Below are positions 46,201-57,990 of a stretch of DNA of 64,000 nt, in pieces. A model generated the notes under the pieces. The model saw only the letters and a program-made list of their open reading frames with translations, had not been told where the DNA came from and did not search any database. How positions within the stretch are numbered: position 1 is the stretch's first letter; every line of letters starts with the position of its first letter. The stretch spans positions 186,001 through 250,000 of the forward strand of contig CAHIKZ030005440.1 in NCBI GenBank assembly GCA_903632075.3, written 5' to 3'. A program made the translations under genes and the position numbers. Source of the stretch: Acanthosepion pharaonis (Eukaryota > Mollusca > Cephalopoda > Sepiida > Sepiidae).

Positions 46201-49200
46201 GTTTTTCCTTTTTTTTTTTTGTAAAAATAGCTAAATTTATTTTCTGGCTTTAATTCTTAATACATACACTACAGTTCAAAAGTTTGTAACCACCCCACAG
46301 AATTAACATGGGATAAACTTAACAGAAGAGTGAAAAAAAAATGAAAAAGTGCTCTTAAAGTCATTGAAAAAAGAATGGAATCAATTATCAAAATGATATT
46401 TTGAGAAACTTTTGCAACAAATGCCAAAAATTTGTGCTACTGCAATGAAGCCTAAAAGAGGATATTTTGATGAGAGCAAAATTTAATCATAAAATGCTTT
46501 TTTTTCTTTTTGTCATAATAAATTTTTTAATAAAAAATCATGTCTCCCTTTTTTTTTTCAACCATGTATAATAATTTTCTATTATTTTAAGTACAAAACA
46601 TCTACTTTTTGGGCCAATTTAAAAAATTACCAGGGGTGGCCTCAAACTTTTGAACACTAATGTATATCCAAGCAAAATATAACCAATTGAAAAACAATAT
46701 TATTGAAACGAAAAAGAAAATAATCAGTTTTCACTTGACTTTCTTTGAAAATAAATAGTATCCTCTGTTGAGGAATTGAGCAAAGAACAATAAACTTCAA
46801 ACCTGTTATCTTTTGAGTTAGTTGGCATGACTTTCTTTCAAAGCTGACAAATATTCACCATTTGTCACCATATTCAGACAAGACTGAAGCCTGTTACCAA
46901 CACAAAAAATAAACTCTAGGTTGACATCTTATTTTGAATGAAAGATCCTTTCTTCCTCAAACAAGGTCCACTAAATGGACAACATCCAAATCAATCTTAG
47001 GTTTGTTGTTTTATGGCAAAATGAAAAAAAAACCTATCTATTTTGTTTGAGTCATACTCTGCTGAAAATCTGCTGATTTAGACACCATATCAAATATTAA
47101 TACAATAAATAAACACACAAGCAATGAATGAGATGGAAAATGAAGACAAAAAAAACAATACACACTCAGACACAAAACACTGAAGGTATAATATGTATAA
47201 TATATATATAAATATATAGATATATATAACACATACTTAAGAGTCTGGGGACACTCCTTTTCATGTAAGGCTGCCGCACTATGGAACTGCCTAGCAGTAT
47301 ATCTAAGAGAGAGAGAGAGATAAAAGACGCCAATAAGGACAAATGACAATATCAGTTTTTGTAATTGTGAGATGATGATATAAAAAAGTGGAGGAAAAAA
47401 ATGCAATTATTAAAAGAAAAACATGATAAAAGAATACTTCTAAAATCAAAAACAAAACAATGCAAAAACAGGAAGTGAAAATATATAAAAAATAACAAAA
47501 ATAAAAAAAAACTTGGAGGAGAGACAATTAGAAAACAAGAATAATTTACTATTAGTAAATTGGCTCTGTTGGGGAGGTTCGGGTTATGGCAACAATTCAT
47601 TACTTGAGGCAGGTTTTTAATAAAAAGAAATGTTAGGAAAAAGAAACATAAAACAGTTGTAAGATAAAAAATAGTTTGTTTTTTTTTTAAGATGGTGATA
47701 TTGAAAAAAAGTTCATTTAATCAGGTCATCTTCATCTTTACAAGAAAATGACTTACCCCCAAAGATAAAGAGAATATTTAACATCTCAAATATGAAAACT
47801 TGATAGTAATGCTAACATTTTTACACTATTTATTAATAAAAAAAAATAAAAGGAAAATTATGGCTTTAACCTACAAAATTATGGCAAAGCAAAAAGAAAA
47901 AAATGACAGACTTTTTATTTACCTAGTTTTATGTCTGGGAATTTTAATATTTTCTTTAAAAACTTCATACAAAAATTAAATTTGCCTGATTTTTGTAAAA
48001 AAATAAAGCTAACAAAAACAGCAATAAGTAATGAGGAAGAAACACTTTTAATTTTTTGTAAAGAGAGCAAAAATTATTGGGATTTATTAGATGCAATCTG
48101 AAATTCTTTAATTAACTTCTCTGACAAAAATAGGAATCATTACATTGCTCAGTATTCAAAATTGATGCCAAAATAATTCACAGTTAATATACAGACAGAG
48201 TGTGGCAGAAATACTTCCCACATAATAGTAAAACATTAGTGGCCACAGTGTCTTCATCTAATGTCTTACCATTATGTGCAAAGTATAAATGATGAGTAGT
48301 TCTGCTGCACCATGTACATTGGCAAAAAAGAAAAATACTGTCCTTTCCCGGCTTCCTCCCATTTTTAGGCACTTCATGAACAAAGGATTTATAAAGTCAA
48401 AAAAATAAATTAAATCCATAAAATGAAGATTTCGTTAATTCTCTTTTTTTTGCATTAAAATGAAGAAGCAAAAAAAAAAAAAAACTCATTTTTTGTTTGT
48501 AAATAAAATACTTGCCACTGTTTTTTTTGTTTTTTACTTTTTTATTAACCACAAAAAAACCAAACAGCTGATGCTGACAAAAAATAACTTTACATCCGAA
48601 AAAAAGCAAAAGCCAAAAACAGAAAACAAAAAATCATCTGCACAAGATACAAAAATGCAAAAAATGAATCAAAATCATTCATTTGAAAAGAAAAAAAAAA
48701 AGAAAAAAAAAGAAATAAACTGAAAATAATAAACACAAACATGAAAATAAACACTCGCCATTCTTTACAAAAAGAAGGAACAAAAATAGATTAGATTTTT
48801 TTGTAAAAAAAAACAAACATTTATTTTAGAAAAAAAAATGTTAAAAGGTTGGGGGGGCTGTGGTTCCCTTTGCAGCCATTTTAACTCAAAGTTGCCTGGT
48901 CACAAAATGGGGTTTGGTTTTCAATATAATCGCTTATACATTTTGATCCCCGACTTTGTGGTCGTCTAATGCCATTTCTTCGGGTAACGAACAACTAGAG
49001 AGTAACAAATGCAGAAAAGCGATTGGAAAGGGGGGGGGGACGGAAAGGAGGGAATTAAATTTTTTTTTTAAATAAATAAACAAACGAGAATTATCGACAT
49101 TTTCGATCTTTAATAAAGAAAATAGTTTGGAAGAAAAAATTGAAAGAAAAAGTTCGATTGTTATTTATTTTGTTTTCGGTTTTTTTTTCCTTCTTTTCTG

Positions 49201-52200
49201 CAAGGAGGAAGTTGATGGGTGGGGGGCAAATGCAACGAGTTTTGTTATTCAGAAGGAAGACGAGCGAGAAGACGGCCGGGGAGAGAAAACCGTTCATTAT
49301 TATTAGTATTATTTCCTACGAAAGAAAAAGAAAAGAAATTATTTAATTGCACACACGAAGAAAGAAAGAAAAGAACAGACAGGACGGCCACAAAGTGGAG
49401 GATAAGTTTACCCTAAAAGCCAAGTTGGAAACTGATCCCTCATTAAATGGCCAGGCACAAAGGTGGGGAGGCTGTTTAAAATCCCGCATTTTTTTTTTTT
49501 GCTTTTAATTGGAATCAACGTTAATTAAAATTGATTAACTCTAACTAAAATAGTAATGGAGCTTGTCCGTTTACTTTTGCAGACTGAATTCTCGTTTCGT
49601 TTCGTTCACGTCGTTCCTTTCCCACATTTCGAGTTTTCATCAGAAGAACTACTGGCTACCCCCCCCACACACACACACACACATATATACCTTTTTTCTC
49701 TCTCGCATCTTCGTCCCTTATTTTAGCTTTTTTTTTTTTTCTTTACTATTATTAGAGTTAACTTTGGGGGGGACAATCAAATTAAATTAAAAGATACAAT
49801 TATTAACAATTCAAAATAAAATAAACGTCGTTTTTGGAATTTGGTCACTGAATCCTTGATGGACCCATCGGTAACTAGGTCCCTGGGTCAGGATGACAAG
49901 AATTAGCAAACTATGAAGTTGCTCTTAAAATAAAAAAATATTTTAGAAGAATAGTTAAAAAAACAAAAAAAAAACAGTTCGGATTGAAGTCAGCTTGTGT
50001 GGATTTCAAGAAAAAGAAAACAGAGACGTTTGGTATTCATTCATATAAGCAAGCAAAATAAAGTTCGGGCGGGGGGGTAGAGTTTCAGTACTTAAATTAA
50101 AATTAAAAATTACACAAAAAACTGATTAAGGAAACATAATTGATTAAAACTACAAGTTCTTCATATACGTTTTCAATGCTGCACGTCTTTTAGCTTTGCA
50201 GTAAAATTCAAACAATAATTTCTGAAAGTATTTCCAACATTAATAATTTGAAAGTAAACACATTTTTACTCTTTTCAACCATATTTTTTCATATAATATT
50301 TTAATTTCAGTTTCCTAAGTGAAAATTTAAATCATTAGTTTTACAATGATGTTCCCATGTACAAGACACGAGAGCCACTCGAGTTATAGGATTACAAAGT
50401 AAGAGGAACACTTTATGTGGATATGTGGGGAAGATAACAGTTAACTAACACTAGACTTGAACAGGTTAAGATTTTAGTAATCAGCAAAGCATCTTAGGAG
50501 TTGGTTCCACAGAGCCTGGAAAATGAAGGCTGGGACAGATTTTGAAAGTTAACTGAAACTTAAATAAAATTGAGAAAATTAAAATATTTTTTCTAAAATA
50601 AAAACGTGTATCCAAATATTTTTTTGGGTCCCTCATAGATTGGTAATTACTTTCCATTATTAATTCCACCCTCCATTTTCAACAATCCGTAAACTATATA
50701 TAGAATGCAAAAATAATATTATTTACTACCTTGATTATTTATTCCACTTTCCAAACTGTGATGTTACAGACTTCAAAAGGGATCATCAAGTGATTTACAA
50801 AGGTTATACAAGGTGTGTCTGAAAAGTAACGGGTCTGGGCATGCTAAGTGAACTATGGGCAAAAGAGGTATAAGCAGATTGTCTTATCATCTGACATAAT
50901 ATCTTGGGAGTATATAACTATAATCTTAGCTTTCTGTAGCCACTGCATTTTTTTTCACATGCTTTTGAGTCAAGACAAATCGTGACTGCTTCACCACAAC
51001 AATGCACCTGCTCACTACTTTTTGAAATCATTTAAGACGGATATCTTGTGTCCAATTTCTCAGCTCAAAATAAAAATATTCTTTGCAAATTTGTATCTAA
51101 AATTCATAAGCAGATGAAAGAAGCCCAAAAGCAATTTGAAGTCTCAATTATGAGATGATGGGCGGTGTTGTTAGCAATAATCATATTAGCATGAAAATAA
51201 TGAGCATGCAAGACAGAAAGAACAAACCCTGACGCTGTGGAGTTCTAAAACTACATGATCCTCTAATCTAAACAGGTGACCACTGAAAAAATTTCCAATA
51301 AAAAAGGCAAACTTGCTTTTGATTTCCTTTATCAAGACTGACAAGGGATATCGCAGCCATCCAAGATATTTTAAAAATGGTTAAAATGCACTCATTTCTC
51401 ACCCTCTGTTGTCTACCATGGTGACTTCATTACAATGACTGGTGTTGGGACTGGGAAAAAGCACCAGTACAAAAGAGCCTTTGAATTTGTGGAAAGATGA
51501 ACAATAGTCCTATAATTTTTATATAAATACTTGTTACAAAATAAAATCCTTGATTATACCTTGATAAAGTCCCTCAGAGGAGGAAACATATCAACTAAGT
51601 TTACCATTTGTTTTTTTCCTTTTACAGATATACTCTAGCTGAAATTTTTACAGATTTTATTATATATTAGATTTATTATATATTACGTTTCAAAAACAAG
51701 ATATCTCCCCAAGTTTTATATGTAGAATTATCTAGATATTTTATTTGAAATATGCATATTTTGACCAGGGCATGTAAAATGTTCAAATTACTTCAGTTTC
51801 AGCAAAGACAGACACAAGATTTGAATCCCAGGCAAAAACTGACAAAAAGGGGTTTTCTGTTTCAGAGACCCCTGGTTTTCTGTATTTAGTCAACATTAAA
51901 AGCAGCTCTGAATTGGTCCCAGTGATAGAAATTTCAAATTAAAGAGCTTATCAGCAGAAATGATCAAGAGAAAATAACCGAGGAGGTTTGATTGATTGAT
52001 TCATTTTCTACAGTTTATCAACTCTTTGCAGGTTATTTTATTTTATTTTTTAATATAATAATGGTTTAGTGATACAAGACTTACTAATTAACCCATAGCT
52101 TGGGGAAGAAGTGGTGTATTCATACATTTTCCAGGTGTATTTGCATATAAGTGAATATAACAAACCCAGTAGCAATTGGATCTAGGCTCTCTGTTTAACA

Positions 52201-55200
52201 ATTCCAAGTAATTAACCACAAAGAAAAACAAATAACAAATTTGGATTCCAAAGATGCATAACTGCAATTTCTATTTTTATACCATTCTTTTCAGAAGCAG
52301 TTCAGATGCGATAAACCTACTTTACAGAAATCCAATAAAACTTTACATATGGGACTAAAGAGATGTTGAGTTAAAAGTGGATGGCTTCTTAGCTGTAAAA
52401 ATCTTCTGCCACAAAGTTGTGGATGACTATGATTGTGAGTTGGTAAAAAGTTATATGTTGTGCTACTAATTCTACCACAAATGTAACCTTATCAATTGTC
52501 TGGTTGCAATTATTATCTGGGTAAGAGCTGGGATAATGTGCATAGCAACAGGAAGGAATCTTTTAACCGAGCCTACATTTATTTCAAGATGAACTTAATT
52601 TCCTCCAAAAAAAAAAAAAAAAAAAAACATTTGCCATTTTTATCACTCTGTTTGATTTTTGAGTAACAGAAAGAAAAGTGAGTTTTCATGAATTTTTGGT
52701 TTGAATTTAGTAGTTTGTTTCCATTTTAACAATAATTTAATCTGTCCATTAAATTTTCATTCAAATCTGAATAACCAGTAAAAGATCATGTCTGGTTGAA
52801 TTTTATCCAGACATCTGAGTGGACAAAATCCTAGTCTTATATAACATTAATTAATAAGATTAGGTGTAAAGGCCATTCACCTGTTATTAGATTATATTAA
52901 GATAACATAGTCTCATCTAAGGGTGTAGACAACTTCCTGCAGAGTGTTGCAGCAGGCATTCCAAGGGATCATTTCATAATTATGGAGCATAAATTTGTGA
53001 GCATGAAATAAGTGTATATATTGGATATGGTGTTTATCATCTCAATTTGACATTGGCGTATATATAATAGATATTGTACATACAAATGTGAAATAATATA
53101 TAAATTTTTATATATCAAGAACAATGTTGGGGGAAAAATGTATGACAAAGTAGAAAATGTTTTCATGTAACGTGTTTCATCCTTTAGGACTTCATCAGAC
53201 TAAATTTGTTATGTTGGTACAACTACATATATGCATGAACAAGGGATGCTGTGAATTTAAAACTTTTATCTTATATAATCTAGCCAATTTCATTGAGATT
53301 CTTTTTCTTTTCATTACTTTTGTTAGTAGATATCCCCCACAGTGATAATAAAAGTACTTCCAGCAATGGTGAAATGTTATAAGATCCAGGCTGAAAATTT
53401 ACTGTAGGTGACCTTCCGACCAAGACACTCTCTAAACATTTTTGTTTTAGTGCATTGTTTTCTCCTTTGAGCAGAATAGCATGTTTTATGTCAGAATTGG
53501 GGTCAATCTCATTACAGTGGCCAACCAACACACTTTATGTATTGTTTTGTAAAATGTCCCATTTGTGTTCTTTTATTTAGATTACTAGAGGTTTCTCCTA
53601 TGTGTTTTTTGTGACAATTATTACAGGCAATCAAGTAAATTCCTCTTTCAGGTTTTAGATTATTGTTTTGTTTAGTATTGACTATATATTGGATATTATT
53701 ATTATTATTATTATTGCCTCAATTTAACATTAAAATTTGATTTAAAAGTTCCTTGTATTTTCAATGTTAAATTTGTTTAAGACTTTTATTTGAGATTGGG
53801 ATTTTGTCCACTTTTGGAATAAAAGGCTCGAATTTTGTTTGCTGGCTTTTTGTCCTCTTACCGAAAAAAACAGACACTTTAGTCAGATTAGAATTGATAG
53901 TGCCCATTTATATGCAAGGGAGAGTGGATTATTTGAAGTCAGGCAAATTATGATAAAAAAAATATGAGGTGGAATTGCAATTAGCAGAAATTATTTTTAT
54001 ACTTTGCAAAGTCCTAACCAAAATGAAAAAAATGGATAACTATAAAAATGAAAAATGTCTCCTTCCTTTCCCACATTTGTTTCGTATTGTGATAGCTTTC
54101 TTTTTCTTTCCAATCCATAAATAATTGCAGTAACTAAAACAAATGGAAAAAAGAATTGATTGAAGCAGCCAACAATTTGAAGAGACCAACTGAAGAAATA
54201 GAATTCTCAAAGAAATGATTTTCCAGGATGTATCACTCCAGACTAAGAATCGTAACCATTTTAAATCAATATTTCTTAAGGTGAACTCTTCTACCAACTT
54301 TATTTGTTTGCTTTGTTTCATTTGTTTAACAGCATATCAACTCATTAATGGGTCATTTAATGCCAAAATTTAATTTTCTTGGGCGCTTTGAGGTAATAAA
54401 AATGTCTTTCATAATTGAATACATGGTAGATGATACTCAGCTTTTGTGCATCTACATGCTTGTGTGGACATAATTACCAGAGATGGTGATACGCACATTT
54501 TATGTTGTACTTTTGTTGAAATTATATTTTGGAATACCATTTGATTTTTAAAGAAATTGTAGGACATTATATGGATTAATGTCATGAAAGAGTTCTTTCA
54601 TGTTAGTTGGTTGATTTAGTTTAGCAGCAGATCAATTTCTATGGGTTATTTAATGCTGGAATCTAAATATTTTGAAAACAATTGCATACCTTCAACTACA
54701 GATAAAATGTATTGTTGGTCATTTTACTATAAATAGGTATTTTTGGTAATTTTTTAATAGAAGATGTATTGCGGTATTTTCATATTTTCACATCATTTTG
54801 TTGGGGGGGGGGGAGGGTCACTATTTGTCCATTGTTGAGACCCTAACATGTGCTGCCACTCTAGATCAGCGTGGAACTGGGAATAACAGCAATTAAGAGG
54901 TGGTTCCACACTCCTCAAAACCTCCAATCTCCTGATCAGAGGCTATGCTGCCGGACGTAGTTTATCATCATACCCAGAACTGATACCAACTTTGAGATAA
55001 CCAAATTGGATGCTAAGAATGTCTTGTGGCAAAAATACAACATTATGTACCATAATTGTACCAGTATATAAAGCCAACTATTTAGACACGAGACCCTTGG
55101 AACTTGACAGTCAGATGGAAATGGTGTTGCCTTAAGTGGCTGAAACCCTAACCATCCCGAGTCTGCAAAACAAGCAAATATGTTTAAACCTGAATTAACA

Positions 55201-56040
55201 GGTCAGCTAACTTGACTGTACAAAAACAGACATTTTTTGAGGGAGAGTTTTTAAATAACAAACAAATGGATATATATATATACACACAAACACACATATA
55301 TATAAGAAAAAAAAGAAGCAAAACCTTTCTTTAACAATGAGTTTTGTCCTCTGATGGACTTTATCAAGGTAAATGTTACGATTTTATTTTGCAACATGTA
55401 TTTATAAACAAATGTAAAAAATATTGTTAGGTTTTGAAAATGTTTAAATTTAAGAAAACTCAAAATATTCTTAATGCTAACTGTGAAAAGTCAAGTTAAC
55501 CTATGGAGGATACGAAGGGATGTAATTTAATGCCTAATAAACAAAAGTGAATAAATGTTGTCATTGTTGTTGAATATTTTAATTTCTTATGTTTATATAC
55601 ATTTATTTACTTATTTATTTTATGCTAATGTAATCATTATTTATTTTATTTTAATTTGATAAATTAATTATGCGTTTATTTTAAAGAAAAGTTTTCCTTT
55701 TATCTTTATTCATATTGTCTTTTACAGATATATTTTATTTACATCTGAATTTATATCTATGCTTCAAATAAAAAATATTAAAAAATTAAAATTTTCAGAC
55801 ACACTAGGTTGTATATTAATATTTTTTTGTTTTATTATTTCAGTTAGGTTTCTCAACTAGTTTCAGCCATCATGGCCATCATCAGGAGAAAAAAATTCCC
55901 TGCTTGTTATTAGCAATGAACTACAGGAATGAATGACTGTCTATGAAGAAAGTGTACTTTATCTGTAGTTTTCATTTGTTTTTTTATCGTTAATTTTGGT
56001 CAGTCCTTATATTGGTTAAACAGCCTCTTTCAAGTTTTTT

Positions 56041-56086
<46 letters not shown>

Positions 56087-57909
56087 GTATATTTAGGAAG
56101 CAATCCTTCCTTTATGCATGTTTCATTAAAAACGACAGACAAGGTACTACAGTTGAGCTTTTTATTTAATTTTTCTTGTGTTCTGACAAGAGCTTTCTTT
56201 TCTGGACAAAGGGTGTATAAGAACTGTCCGAATGTTTTATATTTCCAAGCGCTTTTGGCTATACCTTTAGCCATTATCAAGGATGATTCAATTATCAGCT
56301 TAGTTGAATGTGTGCATTCTTTGTATGTATCAGTGTGTGGTGGGGATGTTTTTAATTTCCGAATACGGTTAGCACATTGTGGCTTTGTTCATAGTTAATA
56401 TTGTTAAGAGTTGGCTTTTTCTTTTTTATCACAGCTCCATCAGAACACATTTAAACGCACACTCAGATTTACCCGACACCATTAGGAACATACTAGTAGA
56501 AAACACAAATATATTAACTGCATCCACTTGCAAAAAAAGACTAAAAATAATGGAAGCTCTAATAATAAAAAAGAAAAAGCCAACTCTTAACAATATTAAC
56601 TACGAACAAAGCCACAATGTACTAACGGTATTCGGAAATTAAAAACATCCCCACCACACACTGATACATACACAGAACGCACACATTCAATTAAGCTGAA
56701 AAATCGAATCATCCTTGATAATGGCTAAATGTATAGCCAAAAGCGCTCGGAAATATAAAACATTCGGACAGTTCTTACACACCCTTTGTCCAGAAAAGAA
56801 AGCTCTTGTAAGAACACAAGAAAAATTAAATAAAAAGCTCAACCGTAGTACCTTTTGTCTGTCGTTTTTTAATGAATATATGCATATATATATATATATA
56901 TATAATATAAAAATATAGTTTTAGGATTTAGGATATGCTACATTTATGGGTAAAAGTGTGCAATATTAGTGACAGAGCATATGTTAATATAAGTGGACAC
57001 TGAGGTGAACATTGAGTATTAACCTCAGTGTCCATCCACTGTCACACATACACATATATATACAGGGTGCAATGGGTACATTGTTGCCATTTTATATTTT
57101 TAACTTAGCACATGTGTGTTATTTGTCTTTGATTTTGTCAACTGCACAGTATAGTAGGGTCAGTTGGGCACCATCTGGGAGAAAAGAGCACCATGATGTA
57201 ATTTACTCAACTAGGAATTTGGAAACAGCATGCTGTACTGCTTGGCATTCATGCCAGGAGCTCCAATACAAACATTTCAGAGTGTTTGGGTATCAATATG
57301 AAGAGAGTGCAGAGGAGTTGGATGAGTAATGATTTGTTTATGAAGGTGTCTAGAGTGATCACTAGTGATGGCGACATTATACCTCCAATCATCTTTCCAC
57401 AGGGGCTCAGAATCAACCCGGAGACCTACATTAAGTGACTTGAGGAGTTAGTGCAGCCCTGGGTCGTGGGTGGCTGTTGGAAGACCCTATGTCTGGCAAC
57501 AGGACTCTACACCAAGCCACACGAGTAGAACCCAGTCATCACTGTCAGACAATTTCTGCGACTACATCACCCCTTACATCTGTCTACCTAACTCCTCAGA
57601 ATTTAACCACCCCCATGATTATTATGTGTGAGACGGCTGTTAAGTGAGACCAACGAAATTCCTTGTAACACCAAAGATGACCTGAAGGCAAGGATTATGG
57701 CAGCATTCACAAACTTAAACAAGGTGACCATCCAGAAGATTTGCAGGAGATTTCAAAGTCATCTGGTAGCCGTGGTTGAAACCAATGGTGATTATATTGA
57801 ATAGTATTTTAAGATATTTTTGTGTAATTTTAGTAAATATATGTTAACATGAGATGTCAGTGTTATTTTCATTTTTGTGTCATTTAGACAACAATTTATC
57901 TATTGTACC

Positions 57910-57990
<81 letters not shown>

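Noticed and set aside
48184..48372. 62-codon minus-strand frame with a possible GTAAGA donor
   Set aside because: No family resemblance and no phase-consistent connection to the MCRIP exons.
55990..56280. Frames rich in Ile-Tyr repeats (also 28.6, 32.2, 63.1 kb)
   Set aside because: They are translations of TA microsatellites fused to repeat sequence.
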